DNA of 64,000 nt from JBCBDX01 sp038529265 (GTDB lineage Bacteria > Pseudomonadota > Alphaproteobacteria > Rhizobiales > Rhizobiaceae): positions 1 to 64,000 of the forward strand of contig JBCBDX010000004.1 of the NCBI GenBank assembly GCA_038529265.1, read 5' to 3'. Below, piece after piece: positions 26,338-35,766 of the stretch; position 1 is the first letter of the stretch; each line of letters opens with the position of its first letter. The position numbers and the translations under genes were made by a program. The notes beneath the pieces are model-generated. The model was not told the origin of the DNA. It made no database searches and saw nothing but the letters and a program-made list of their open reading frames with translations.

Positions 26338-27900
26338 ATGAGTAAACTGACACTTTCCGTACTGGCGCTTGCCGCAGGTACATCTTGTGCCCACGCCGAA
26401 ACGTTTAAGTGGGCTTCGCAAACAGACCCGCAGACGATGGACCCCCATGCTGTCAATTCAGCACCGGTTCTAGGGTTTCTCAACAATGTGTATGAAGGCC
26501 TTGTCCGGCGCGGCAAAGACATGGCTATAGAGCCCGCGTTGGCTGAAAGCTGGGAGCCGCTAGGCGGCGATGGCTGGCGCTTTAATCTGCGCCAAGGCGT
26601 AACATTTCACGGCGGTGAAGCCTTCACAGCTGAAGACGTGATGTTCTCCTACCAGCGCGCTTCTAGCGAAAGCGCTGACACGGCCTCATGGTTTGCGCCG
26701 GTGTCGGAGGTGAAGATTGTCGACGACTTTACAATCGACTTCATGACGAATGCGCCAAATCCGATTTTCCCGGATTCCATTGCCAACTTCATGATCATGG
26801 ATTCGGGCTGGGCCGCTGACAATGACGTAGAGCTGCCAGCAAAGGATGCTGAGAACTTTGCAACCCTCAACGCTAATGGCACTGGCGCGTTTCAATTGGT
26901 CGAACGCCAGCCCGGTCTCCTGACAGCGTTAGAACCGTTTGATGGCTGGTGGGGTGAAGTTGAACACAACATCACTCGCGCAGAATTCCAGCCCGTCCAG
27001 AATAATGCAACGGCTGTCGCCGCGCTGCTGTCCGGCGAAGTAGACATGATCAATCCCGTTCCCATTCAGGACGTCGAGCGGATAAAAGCCCGCGATGGTG
27101 TAACAGTCATAGAGGGTATTGAGGCACGCGTGATCATGTTCGGCTTTGCCCATGACCATGAAAGCATCAAGTACACATCCGACGCTGGCTCACCAAATCC
27201 GTTTACCGATGCACGCGTTAGGGAAGCCGTTTCCAAGGCGATTAATGTCGAAGCGATTATCCAAACCATCATGCGCGGTGCAGCGCAGCCTGCATCACAA
27301 TTGGTGAGCCCTGCAATGCGGGGCTATACTGGGTCTCTTGCTGATCGTCCCGCTTTCGATGTTGAAGGCGCAAAAGCTCTGCTTGCCGAGGCTGGCTATC
27401 CCAATGGTTTCTCATTCGGCCTCAAGTGCCCTAATGATCGCTATCTCAACGATGAAAGCGTCTGTCAGGCTGCCGTTTCTATGCTGGCCCAGGTAGGCAT
27501 TACCGCCGAACTCGATGCCATGCCTGTCAGAAACTATTGGCCTGAGCTGCGCGAAGACAATTTCGACATGTATCTGTTGGGCTGGTCACCTGGCACTTTT
27601 GATGCGGAACATCCAATTCGATTCCTGGCGCATACACCTGACCCAGATCGTCGCTTGGGCTCGTGGAACTTTGGCGGCTTTTCCAATGCCCGGATCGATG
27701 AACTCCTTCCCATGATCCAATCGGAAATCGACGACACCAAACGCCAAGCCATGCTGGATGAAGTCGCTCAGATTCTCCAGGATCAACATGCTTATGTGCC
27801 AATGTACATTCAGCCGCTGCTTTGGGGTGTTGCCGATGGTGTTGAGCTAACGCAACGCCCAGACAACTTCTTTATACTCCGCTGGGTGACCAAGGGGTAA
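26338..27900 (+). CDS. Dipeptide-type ABC transporter substrate-binding protein 2
   Basis: Second SBP_bac_5 receptor, 520 residues from the ATG at 26338 (MSKLTLSVLALAAGTSCAHA, signal peptide), preceded by GAGGGAA. Aligns along its whole length with the first receptor: TFHGGEAFTAEDVMFSYQRA, NGTGAFQLVERQPGLLTALEPFDGWWG, CPNDRYLNDESVCQAAVSML against CPNDRYINDEAICQAAVGMM in protein 1. A tandem duplication is the simplest reading; divergence in the middle suggests different ligands or affinities sharing one permease. It is followed by a strong terminator-like hairpin before the permease genes. Confidence 0.96.
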   Translation: MSKLTLSVLALAAGTSCAHAETFKWASQTDPQTMDPHAVNSAPVLGFLNNVYEGLVRRGKDMAIEPALAESWEPLGGDGWRFNLRQGVTFHGGEAFTAEDVMFSYQRASSESADTASWFAPVSEVKIVDDFTIDFMTNAPNPIFPDSIANFMIMDSGWAADNDVELPAKDAENFATLNANGTGAFQLVERQPGLLTALEPFDGWWGEVEHNITRAEFQPVQNNATAVAALLSGEVDMINPVPIQDVERIKARDGVTVIEGIEARVIMFGFAHDHESIKYTSDAGSPNPFTDARVREAVSKAINVEAIIQTIMRGAAQPASQLVSPAMRGYTGSLADRPAFDVEGAKALLAEAGYPNGFSFGLKCPNDRYLNDESVCQAAVSMLAQVGITAELDAMPVRNYWPELREDNFDMYLLGWSPGTFDAEHPIRFLAHTPDPDRRLGSWNFGGFSNARIDELLPMIQSEIDDTKRQAMLDEVAQILQDQHAYVPMYIQPLLWGVADGVELTQRPDNFFILRWVTKG

Positions 27901-27934
27901 GCTAGCGGCTAAACGCCAGCTTTTAATCCATATT

Positions 27935-27963
27935 CGCGGCAGGCTGTGTCTGCCGCGTTTTTT
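27935..27963 (+). terminator. Rho-independent terminator/attenuator inside the transporter operon
   Basis: CGCGGCAG (27935-27942), loop GCTGTGT, CTGCCGCG (27950-27957) then six T: an 8-pair GC-rich stem with a U-tract, a textbook intrinsic terminator. It separates the two abundant receptors from the permease and ATPase genes in the same direction, so partial read-through would give high receptor and low permease expression. Confidence 0.88.
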
Positions 27964-28057
27964 ATATTGAATCTCATCAAGTTACCGCGCAGTCTAGCGT
28001 AGCCGCGACATGGTCGCTCGCGGCAGGGAGTCGGCGTATCGTGTTGGGGATGGCGCA

Positions 28058-29041
28058 TTGCTGAGTTACATTTTGCGACGGGTTCTCCAGTCGATTTTTG
28101 TGCTGCTGGCGGTCGGTTTGGTCGCGTTTTCACTCTTCCGCTTTGTAGGCGATCCAGTTGACAATCTGCTGGGCCAAGAGCGGACAATCGAAGACATTGA
28201 GCGTGTTCGAACACAACTTGGCCTCGACCAGCCTTTTCCGGTTCAATACTTCAATTTCCTCAAAGGCATCGTAACCGAAGGCAACTTTGGCGTATCTTAT
28301 CGCCAAGGGCGGCCCGTCGCGGAAATCATCGCAGAACGCGCTCCGGCGACACTCGAACTCGCAGCAGTATCGGCACTTTTTGCAGTCGTTTTCGGTATCG
28401 GATTGGGCGTTTACACCGCCATCAATCGAAATGGTTGGCTGTCAAACACCATCATGACCATATCGCTGGTCGGAGTATCATTACCCACCTTCTTGATCGG
28501 TATCCTTCTCATCTATCTGTTCGCCGTTGAACTTGGTTGGCTGCCAAGCTTCGGTCGAGGCGAGACCATTGATCTTGGCTGGTGGTCGACCGGCCTGCTC
28601 ACGGAAAGCGGTCTGAAAGCGATTATTTTGCCAGCCATTACACTTGGTCTATATCAGATGACCCTGATTATGCGCCTGGTTCGATCAGAGATGCTGGAAG
28701 TCTTGCGCACGGACTATGTGAAATTTGCCAGAGCACGCGGCCTGCCCGAAAGAACCGTCAATTTCCGTCACGCGCTCAAAAATACGATGGTCCCGGTGAT
28801 TACAATCACTGGCCTTCAACTCGGCTCTATTATCGCTTTTGCCATTATCACCGAAACGGTTTTCCAATGGCCCGGTGTGGGTCTGCTTTTCATCAATGCC
28901 ATTCAGTTCGTGGACATTCCTGTGATGGCCTCATACCTGATGCTCATCTCGGTCATGTTCGTCCTGATTAATTTGTCAGTTGATTTGCTCTACTTCTTTA
29001 TAGATCCGCGCTTGCGGGCTTCTGCGAGCGGAGGCAACTGA
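28058..29041 (+). CDS. ABC transporter permease, DppB type
   Basis: First inner-membrane permease of the importer, about 327 residues from TTG at 28058 (LLSYILRRVLQSIFVLL), which has GGGGATG upstream; the ATG at 28010 would add 16 residues with no ribosome site. Six transmembrane helices, the DppB-type extracytoplasmic segment DPVDNLLGQERTIEDIERVRTQLGLDQPFPVQYFNFLKG, and the EAA loop RTDYVKFARARGLPERTVNFRHALKNT, which docks on the ATPase. One base separates it from the next permease. Confidence 0.93.
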   Translation: MLSYILRRVLQSIFVLLAVGLVAFSLFRFVGDPVDNLLGQERTIEDIERVRTQLGLDQPFPVQYFNFLKGIVTEGNFGVSYRQGRPVAEIIAERAPATLELAAVSALFAVVFGIGLGVYTAINRNGWLSNTIMTISLVGVSLPTFLIGILLIYLFAVELGWLPSFGRGETIDLGWWSTGLLTESGLKAIILPAITLGLYQMTLIMRLVRSEMLEVLRTDYVKFARARGLPERTVNFRHALKNTMVPVITITGLQLGSIIAFAIITETVFQWPGVGLLFINAIQFVDIPVMASYLMLISVMFVLINLSVDLLYFFIDPRLRASASGGN

Positions 29042-29042
29042 A

Positions 29043-29960
29043 ATGGTTGACGCCCTTCGCCGCTTTAACGACTCCGACCTTGTTTATCAGTTCAAACGCT
29101 CACCTGTCGCCATCGTCGCATTTATCGTCACGGTTCTGTTGATTGGAGGTGCAGTCTTTGCACCCTTTATCACCACACAAAATCCGTTTGACCCTGCCTC
29201 ACTGAACCTGATGAACGGCTTCTCCAAGCCAATGGAACCAAACCAGTTCACCGGCGAAAGCTTTATTATGGGGACTGATGACCAAGGCCGTGATGTCTAT
29301 GCGACTATTCTGTACGGCATGCGTATCTCACTCTTCGTCGGCTTCTCAGCGGTTCTGTTCGCCATGGTTTTGGGTGTCACTCTAGGGTTGATCTCGGGCT
29401 ATGTTGGTGGACGAACGGATGCCATCATCATGCGTGTTGCGGACATTCAGCTAACTTTTCCCGCCATTTTGGTGGCGCTTCTAATCTTCGGCATTGCCAA
29501 GGGCATTACGCCACCATCCATGCGCGATGAGGTGGCCATCTGGGTGCTTATTCTGGCGATTGGCCTGTCTGAATGGGTCAACTTTGCGCGCGTCGTTCGT
29601 GGTTCCACGTTGGTGGAGAAGAACAAGGAATACGTGCAAGCTGCACGCCTGATCGGCCGCACGCCTTTTGCGATCATGATCAGACATATTTTACCGAATA
29701 CGCTATCGCCCGTGCTTGTAATCGCAACGATCTCATTGGCTCTTGCGATTATTGCCGAAGCAACACTGTCTTTCTTGGGCGTCGGAGCGCCGCCGACACA
29801 GCCATCGCTCGGTACGCTTATTCGCATCGGCCAAGGTTTTCTGTTTTCCGGTGAGTGGTGGATACTTTTCTTCCCGGCAATGGCTCTCCTGTCACTGGCG
29901 CTGGCGGTCAACTTGCTTGGTGACTGGTTACGTGACGCGCTGAACCCGAGGTTGCAGTAG
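29043..29960 (+). CDS. ABC transporter permease, DppC type
   Basis: Second permease, 305 residues. N-terminal helix VAIVAFIVTVLLIGGAVFAPFI with the family segment NPFDPASLNLMNGFSKPMEPN..FIMGTDDQGRDVYATILYGMRISLFVG typical of DppC/OppC, then five further helices. The EAA loop is NKEYVQAARLIGRTPFAIMIRHILPNT. Forms the heterodimeric membrane channel with the preceding gene. The ATPase gene begins 8 bases downstream. Confidence 0.95.
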   Translation: MVDALRRFNDSDLVYQFKRSPVAIVAFIVTVLLIGGAVFAPFITTQNPFDPASLNLMNGFSKPMEPNQFTGESFIMGTDDQGRDVYATILYGMRISLFVGFSAVLFAMVLGVTLGLISGYVGGRTDAIIMRVADIQLTFPAILVALLIFGIAKGITPPSMRDEVAIWVLILAIGLSEWVNFARVVRGSTLVEKNKEYVQAARLIGRTPFAIMIRHILPNTLSPVLVIATISLALAIIAEATLSFLGVGAPPTQPSLGTLIRIGQGFLFSGEWWILFFPAMALLSLALAVNLLGDWLRDALNPRLQ

Positions 29961-29967
29961 TAGAGCC

Positions 29968-31674
29968 ATGACCCTTCTCGATATCGACAATCTCACAGTT
30001 CAGTTTCCGACCCGCAAAGGCCCCTTCACCGCTGTTCGCGATGCCGCGCTAACCGTCGAACCTGGCCAAATCCATGGTCTCGTCGGCGAAAGTGGTGCGG
30101 GTAAGTCAACCATTGGTGCAGCGGTTATGGGCTTGCTCCAAGGTAATGGCCGCATCACAAACGGTACGGTGTCATTGCAAACGGACAAGATTTCGGGAAG
30201 CGATGAAGCCGCCATGCGGGCCATCCGTGGCAAACGCATCTCGATGATCTTTCAAGATCCCCTCACCTCTCTAAATCCGCTCTTTACTGTTGGCGAGCAG
30301 TTGGTTGAAACGATCCAGCGGCACATTGATTTGGGCAGCAATGATGCAAAAGCGCGCGCCATCGAACTTTTGACGCGTGTAGGCATCCCAAATCCTGACG
30401 TGCGCATTGATCAATACCCGCATCAGTTTTCCGGTGGCATGCGCCAGCGCGTGGTTATAGCATTGGCACTTTGCTCGGAGCCTGAGGTCATCATTGCTGA
30501 TGAACCGACGACCGCGCTGGATGTTTCAATCCAGGCTCAGATTCTAGAACTGATCAAGGACTTGGCCCGCGAGCGGCAAGTGGGCGTGATCTTGATCACC
30601 CACGATATGGGTGTCATTGCAGAAACCACCGATGTTGTGACTGTCATGTATGCGGGCGAAGTCGTTGAAACCGGGCCGACGTCAAAAGTCCTCGGTGACC
30701 CGACCCATGAATATACAAAAAGCTTGATCGCCGCCGTTCCGCGACCAGACCAGAAACTCCATCGGTTCCCGCAAATCTCCTATGGCGGAAGGGAAACGAG
30801 CTTTAAAATCGAAGATCTGGCAAAAAACTGGCCGACACAAGAGTCGCCAACAGGACCACTTCTAAAGGTCACGAACATCACTAAAAAGTTCATCGAAAAG
30901 GCCGCACTCTTGCCGTCTCAACGGCAGTATTTCACAGCGGTCGATAGCGTAAGCTTTGATATTTATCCGGGTGAAGTTCTAGGATTGGTTGGCGAGAGCG
31001 GTTCGGGCAAATCCACCATCGCGCGCATGATCGCCGGGCTCTACGATGTTGATGGCGGAGACGTAAATTTCAACGGAGTGACCGTTTCTCGCGCGTCGCG
31101 GGAGGAACTGGTAGACTATCGTCGTCAAATCCAGATGATTTTTCAGGATCCTTTTTCCTCACTCAACCCGCGCCATCGTGTAGATGCCATTGTTGCGGAG
31201 CCTGCACTCCATCTGGGCGTTATTCCCAAAAGCGAAATCAAGGATCGTGTGGCAGAGCTACTCGACCGCGTCGGCATCGGGGCCGATGCGGGAACGAAAT
31301 ACCCCCATCAGTTTTCAGGTGGTCAGCGGCAGCGTATTGCCATCGCCCGTGCACTCGCAACACAGCCGCGCTTTTTGATCTGCGATGAGCCCACAAGCGC
31401 GCTTGATGTTTCTATTCAGGCCCAAATTCTCAACATTTTGAAAGACTTGCAGGAACATCTCGGGCTGACCATGCTCTTCATCAGCCACGATTTGCCGGTC
31501 GTCCGACAAATGTGCGACCGTATTGGTGTTCTTAAAGATGGCCAGCTTGTTGAAGTGGCAGAAGCTGAAACACTGTTCACCGAACCAGCGCATCCTTACA
31601 CACGTGAGCTATTATCCCTGATGCCAAAGACCGATCTTCTGTCAACGCAGGGCCTGGTCACTGCAACTGGGTAA
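29968..31674 (+). CDS. Fused dipeptide-type ABC transporter ATPase (DppD-DppF fusion)
   Basis: 568 residues with two complete nucleotide-binding domains in one chain, so it replaces separate DppD and DppF subunits. Domain 1 (about 1-260): Walker A GESGAGKST, signature FSGGMRQRV, Walker B VIIADEPTTALD. Domain 2 (about 285-555): Walker A GESGSGKST, signature FSGGQRQRI, Walker B FLICDEPTSALD. Each domain ends with the oligopeptide-type tail (PTHEYTKSLIAAVP and PAHPYTRELLSLMP). Fusions of this kind are common in alphaproteobacterial importers. Last gene of the operon; it ends 5 bases before a convergent gene. Confidence 0.96.
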   Translation: MTLLDIDNLTVQFPTRKGPFTAVRDAALTVEPGQIHGLVGESGAGKSTIGAAVMGLLQGNGRITNGTVSLQTDKISGSDEAAMRAIRGKRISMIFQDPLTSLNPLFTVGEQLVETIQRHIDLGSNDAKARAIELLTRVGIPNPDVRIDQYPHQFSGGMRQRVVIALALCSEPEVIIADEPTTALDVSIQAQILELIKDLARERQVGVILITHDMGVIAETTDVVTVMYAGEVVETGPTSKVLGDPTHEYTKSLIAAVPRPDQKLHRFPQISYGGRETSFKIEDLAKNWPTQESPTGPLLKVTNITKKFIEKAALLPSQRQYFTAVDSVSFDIYPGEVLGLVGESGSGKSTIARMIAGLYDVDGGDVNFNGVTVSRASREELVDYRRQIQMIFQDPFSSLNPRHRVDAIVAEPALHLGVIPKSEIKDRVAELLDRVGIGADAGTKYPHQFSGGQRQRIAIARALATQPRFLICDEPTSALDVSIQAQILNILKDLQEHLGLTMLFISHDLPVVRQMCDRIGVLKDGQLVEVAEAETLFTEPAHPYTRELLSLMPKTDLLSTQGLVTATG

Positions 31675-31679
31675 GAAAG

Positions 31680-32687
31680 CTAGGGCTTGCCCAATCGCAC
31701 GAGGGCTGCCTCGCCCTGTTCGCGTATAAATCCGAGCCATTGTGCATCATCGGAAAAGTGCATCTCGATAACCGGGCCGTTTTCGGACGCCGGTGCAATC
31801 ATATGATGGATTTGGCTTTTTCGATCGTAGATGCCCACAGACCCATCCGCATACCCGATCCCAATTTGTGGAGACCGCGACCGGGTCGCAACGGACCGCA
31901 CCATCTTTTCTTCTTCCGCCGGAACAACACCCGCACCTTGACCGATGGGGCCATCAGCCTGAATAAAGGGCCACAGTACAAGAACATCCGCGCCCGATGT
32001 TGCCAAATAACGTCCGTCAGCGGTCCAGGCAAAAGAGAGCGGCTTTGCGGGATAGCCGCCCATCCGACCGTGCTTGTCTTCCGGTTTGTCAATCCGCCAT
32101 ACATGAAGTGCGTTTTCGAGCATTGAAGTGACGCAAAACCGACCATCGGGTGAAAAACCGATTCCGTTATGACTGCCCTGCCATTCCAGCATACGCGTTT
32201 TAGCCGGATCGGATATGCTGATCAAAAGTGCACCGCCATAAACGGCCCCGCCCAACCACTTGCCATCTGGAGAAAAAGCCAAGCCACCAATACTCGACGG
32301 CGCTTGAATTTCATCGGCAGAATCAGCGCTTTTGGGCAGCAGGTAAATAGACTTGCCTGCGGTCCACGCCAAATGTCCTCGCGAACTTGAAGCTATCCAG
32401 TCAACCCACTTACGACCTTGATGAAGCACTTGAGGTTCGCTTTCAGCGCTTGAGGCAACAACCTTGCCATCATCACCTGCGGAATAAAGCGATCCAGACT
32501 TTTCATCGGTTATAAATGATAAGATAGCACCGTCGTGCAGGCGATTGCTCAGGACACCATCATCAAAGTTGAGCAGATGGACCTGCCCATCGCCATCGGC
32601 AACGGCAAAAGCAGAGCGCGCAAAGCCGCAACCGGTAGCAGGCGCATCCAACGGTAGCGTGTTCAGTTTCAAGCCGTCGCTTTGCAC
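31680..32687 (-). CDS. WD40-repeat-like beta-propeller protein
   Basis: 335 residues with repeating propeller blades, such as GGLAFSPDGKWLGGAVYGGALLISI, NGIGFSPDGRFCVTSMLENALHVW and LSFAWTADGRYLATSGADVLVLW. GTG start at 32687 overlaps the end of the upstream CobW GTPase gene by 19 bases, so the two are coexpressed. Pairing of a CobW-type GTPase with a WD40 protein recurs in alphaproteobacteria and points to metal, probably zinc, homeostasis; that link is inferred from the neighbour. No signal peptide is visible, so it is probably cytoplasmic. Confidence 0.85.
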   Translation of the reverse strand: MQSDGLKLNTLPLDAPATGCGFARSAFAVADGDGQVHLLNFDDGVLSNRLHDGAILSFITDEKSGSLYSAGDDGKVVASSAESEPQVLHQGRKWVDWIASSSRGHLAWTAGKSIYLLPKSADSADEIQAPSSIGGLAFSPDGKWLGGAVYGGALLISISDPAKTRMLEWQGSHNGIGFSPDGRFCVTSMLENALHVWRIDKPEDKHGRMGGYPAKPLSFAWTADGRYLATSGADVLVLWPFIQADGPIGQGAGVVPAEEEKMVRSVATRSRSPQIGIGYADGSVGIYDRKSQIHHMIAPASENGPVIEMHFSDDAQWLGFIREQGEAALVRLGKP

Positions 32688-33706
32688 TTGTTGAAACCAT
32701 CTTCAATGACGTCACGTGGCAAATTGCGTCCGATGAAAACCATACGGCTAGTGCGCGGTTCGTCGTCTCGCCAAGGCCTGTTATGATCGCCTTCCAGCAA
32801 CATGTGAACTGCCTGCGCCACATAGCGAAGATCATCATTGGGAAAAGCCAAAATGCCTTTCATGCGAAGCAAGTCGATCCCGAATTCCTGACATATCGTC
32901 TGTATCCACGGGAAGAACTTTTCCGGATCAAGAGGTGCGTCTGAGCGCAGTGAAAAAGACGTGATGTGCGGATCATGGTGCGCATGATGGTGGTGATCGT
33001 GGTCACAGTGATCATCGCACTTATGGTCAGGGTGGTGATGATCATGGGCTGGATCGCCCATCGCTTCTGGCGCATCTTCAAGAATACGATCAGGATCAAA
33101 AGCAGCCAAACCCAATATCTTATCGAGTGCGATGTTGCTGCGTTCAGCGCGCTCAATGCGGACGGTTGGATTGATCTTCCTGACAAGGCTTTCAACGGAT
33201 CGCAGCGTCTCTTCGTTGACCAGATCTATTTTATTGAGGATCACTATATCTGCCAACGCAATCTGCTCTTGCGCCTCCGGCGCACGGCCAAGCTCTTCGC
33301 TCAGGTGCAAAGCATCAATCACAGTAACGATTGCATCCAAACTCGTTTTGGCTGCAATATCTTCGTCTACGAAAAAGGTCTGCGCAACTGGTGCTGGATC
33401 AGCAAGGCCGGTGGTTTCAACCAAAATCCCATCAAACTGGCCGGCACGTTTCATCAAACCACCAAGTATGCGGATCAAGTCACCGCGCACTGTGCAGCAG
33501 ATGCACCCATTGTTCATCTCAAATACTTCTTCATCGGCATCAACGACCAAATCATTGTCGATGCCGATTTCGCCAAACTCATTGACGATTACCGCGTACT
33601 TTTTTCCATGTTCCTCAGTCAGTATACGATTGAGAAGCGTGGTCTTGCCCGCGCCCAAATAGCCAGTAAGCACCGTGACCGGCGTTTTCTGAGCAGCAAT
33701 AGTCAT
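32669..33706 (-). CDS. CobW/COG0523-family GTPase, metal chaperone
   Basis: 345 residues. Seen: Walker A GYLGAGKTTLLNRIL, the metal-binding CxCC motif (NNGCICCTVRGDL), Walker B-like VETTGLADPAPV, the guanine specificity motif NKIDL, and a His-rich loop at about 222-248 (HDHHHPDHKCDDHCDHDHHH). The C-terminal CobW domain begins at about 250. Such proteins insert or traffic Zn or other metals, often under Zur control; I see no clear Zur site upstream. Cotranscribed with the WD40 protein downstream. Metal specificity cannot be told from sequence, though the His-rich loop favours Zn, Co or Ni, and a nickel enzyme (urease) is encoded 14 kb away. Confidence 0.93.
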   Translation of the reverse strand: MTIAAQKTPVTVLTGYLGAGKTTLLNRILTEEHGKKYAVIVNEFGEIGIDNDLVVDADEEVFEMNNGCICCTVRGDLIRILGGLMKRAGQFDGILVETTGLADPAPVAQTFFVDEDIAAKTSLDAIVTVIDALHLSEELGRAPEAQEQIALADIVILNKIDLVNEETLRSVESLVRKINPTVRIERAERSNIALDKILGLAAFDPDRILEDAPEAMGDPAHDHHHPDHKCDDHCDHDHHHHAHHDPHITSFSLRSDAPLDPEKFFPWIQTICQEFGIDLLRMKGILAFPNDDLRYVAQAVHMLLEGDHNRPWRDDEPRTSRMVFIGRNLPRDVIEDGFNKCKATA

Positions 33707-33783
33707 TTTCAGGTCTCCCGCACGTGACCTTAAGTGCGTGAAGGAGAGCCATGTTTCAAGTCATTATGAGAGACGGTGACGCT

Positions 33784-33999
33784 TCAATTTTGGGTAATGT
33801 CGTTTTCGCCGATGCGGTCGGCCATTTGTATCAGCCAATAGAGTATTTCACGTTGCTCGAGATCGAGAACAGACTGGCGTTCAAGCGCCGGCACGATGCG
33901 ATCGCGCAAATCGTCCCACCGGTTGTAAAAGTCGGGCACATCGCGCACACCGGTCTCTTGATGGAACTCTTCATCAGTTGGAAGTTGTGTTGAACTCAT
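33784..33999 (-). CDS. Small acidic hypothetical protein
   Basis: 71 residues from the ATG at 33999 (MSSTQLPTDEEFHQETG); a longer reading up to 34194 would run into the divergent regulator gene. The protein is polar and acidic with a predicted helix-rich C-terminus (VLDLEQREILYWLIQMADRIGE), so it looks like a real small soluble protein rather than a shadow. An opposing frame at 33751-33993 is less protein-like. It lies 77 bases upstream of the CobW GTPase, in the same direction, and may be in the same transcript. Function unknown. Confidence 0.6.
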   Translation of the reverse strand: MSSTQLPTDEEFHQETGVRDVPDFYNRWDDLRDRIVPALERQSVLDLEQREILYWLIQMADRIGENDITQN

Positions 34000-34101
34000 G
34001 ACCAATACACTAAACGCGCTGCTGACGAAGCGGCGTGAGAAAAGCGTGAGGCGCTTTCGCAGCCCCCTGGCTATTGATACCTTGATTTTGGAGGTTGGCC
34101 G

Positions 34102-35757
34102 ATGACTAGTCCGAAACTGCAAATTAGCCTTTACGGGTGCTGCGTCATGCGCACCGTTGGCGAACACGCAGTTGAGATTTCCAGCAAGAAACAAAAGGCC
34201 ATGATTGCCCTGCTTTTTGATGGCATGGAGGGGCGCCGGTCGCGCGACTATCTCGCGAAAACCCTGTGGGGCGACAGCACCTACGACACAGAGCGCGCAA
34301 AGGGCGTTTTAAGACGCACACTCGCAGATATGCGCAAATCGCTCGGCGATGAATTCAATATTTTCTTTGAAACCAACAATCAGGATATCCGGCTCAAGCT
34401 CGACAAGGTCGAGCAACTGACTTTTGTCGGAGATGGTCTGTTTTTGGAAGGCTTCGAACTCCACGAAGCTGCTTTCAAAGAGTGGTTAAACAAAAAGCGC
34501 GAGGCACAGGCACTTGTATCGCTCGGGCCGTTGGCAGCGCGTCAAAAGAACCAACTGAAATTTACACCAACCATTTCGGTTATTCCGCTCCTATCGTTAA
34601 ATGGTGGCCGGGAAGGCGATGTTATTGGCGATTGGCTGGCTGAGGATATCAGCCGATCACTTGCGCGTTCCAGTCTGATCTCGGTGATCTCGCATTTGTC
34701 GGCGCGGCGCTTGAACCAGCGTAACGTTACCACCGATGAAATTCGCGAAAGTCTGGGATCTGACTATGCGGTGACTGGGACGGTGCGTGAGGCAAGTGGA
34801 CAAGTCATCGCCGAGCTTGATTTCATCGAGACTGCATCGGGTGAAATTCTCTGGACACGCCGTTTTGCCAGTGATCGAGATCGCATGTTCGATCTCAACA
34901 GTGCACTCACCGATCAAATCACGAAAGCGGTGGGAGAAACCATCGTTAACGAGGCTATCGTTGCCGTGCGACAAACCGATGTGGTGGACGTACCAAATCA
35001 CCGACTTTTGTTGGCAGGCATTGGCTATATGCACCGCAACACACTCAGTGCGTTTTCGCGTGCGCGGCCACTGTTGGAAGAAGCAATAAACCGCGCCAAA
35101 GGGCGCAGTGAACTGCTTGCATGGCTCGGAAAATGGTACATTTTAGCCGTCACCAACGGTTGGTCGACTAACTCAAAACGCGACATCTCGCTTGCATTTG
35201 ATGCAACAGCCCGCGCGCTTGACATCAACCCGACCTGCCCGATGGCGCTTACGATGGATGGATTTGCGCTGAACAATCTGCGTCATGACCTGGATACTGC
35301 TGGCAATCGTTTTGAAGCGGCTCTGAGCGTCAACCCCAACGAGGGGCTGGCGTGGCTGCTGAAAGGCGCGCTCTGCGCCTTCGCTGACAAATCGGCGGAA
35401 GCAGTGAAGAATGTGGGACATGCGCGTCATTTATCACCTATCGACCCATTGGGTTATTTTTACGACTCGCTTTCGGCGACCGCGCACTTTGCCAATCATG
35501 AAAACGACAAGGCGCTTGAGCTAGCCAGCCGGTCTCTATCAATGAACAACCGGCACGCATCAACCATGCGCGTCAAACTAGCTGCGCTTTCCGAATTGGG
35601 GCGGGACGAGGCAGCAGCACGAGTGGCGGCTGAGATTCTTGATCACCAGCCAAACTTCACGGTGGATAGTTATTTGTCGACACATCCAGCGGCGCATTTC
35701 GAAATTGGCAAACGCATGGCAGCAGCCCTTGCGCATGCCGGCATACCAAAAAGATAG
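34102..35757 (+). CDS. SARP-like winged-helix regulator with TolB/FlgO-like and TPR domains
   Basis: 551 residues in three parts. About 5-110: an OmpR/SARP-type winged helix (ISLYGCCVMRTVGEHAVEIS, SRDYLAKTLWGDSTYDTERAKGVLRRTLADMRKSLG). About 150-290: a domain like the TolB-N/FlgO-type module of adenylate cyclases and such regulators (ISVIPLLSLNGGREGDVIGDWLAEDISRSLARSSLISVIS, SDYAVTGTVREASGQVIAELDFIETASGEILW). About 300-540: TPR-like helical repeats (ALDINPTCPMALTMDGFALNNL, ALSVNPNEGLAWLLKGALCAF). No membrane segment or signal peptide. Ten bases separate it from the GGL-repeat protein, suggesting one operon and local control. Signal unknown. Confidence 0.85.
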   Translation: MTSPKLQISLYGCCVMRTVGEHAVEISSKKQKAMIALLFDGMEGRRSRDYLAKTLWGDSTYDTERAKGVLRRTLADMRKSLGDEFNIFFETNNQDIRLKLDKVEQLTFVGDGLFLEGFELHEAAFKEWLNKKREAQALVSLGPLAARQKNQLKFTPTISVIPLLSLNGGREGDVIGDWLAEDISRSLARSSLISVISHLSARRLNQRNVTTDEIRESLGSDYAVTGTVREASGQVIAELDFIETASGEILWTRRFASDRDRMFDLNSALTDQITKAVGETIVNEAIVAVRQTDVVDVPNHRLLLAGIGYMHRNTLSAFSRARPLLEEAINRAKGRSELLAWLGKWYILAVTNGWSTNSKRDISLAFDATARALDINPTCPMALTMDGFALNNLRHDLDTAGNRFEAALSVNPNEGLAWLLKGALCAFADKSAEAVKNVGHARHLSPIDPLGYFYDSLSATAHFANHENDKALELASRSLSMNNRHASTMRVKLAALSELGRDEAAARVAAEILDHQPNFTVDSYLSTHPAAHFEIGKRMAAALAHAGIPKR

Positions 35758-35766
35758 GAATAAAAA

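Noticed and set aside
33751..33993. Plus-strand frame opposite the small acidic protein
   Set aside because: It overlaps almost exactly the minus-strand 71-residue frame, which is more protein-like; only one is probably real.
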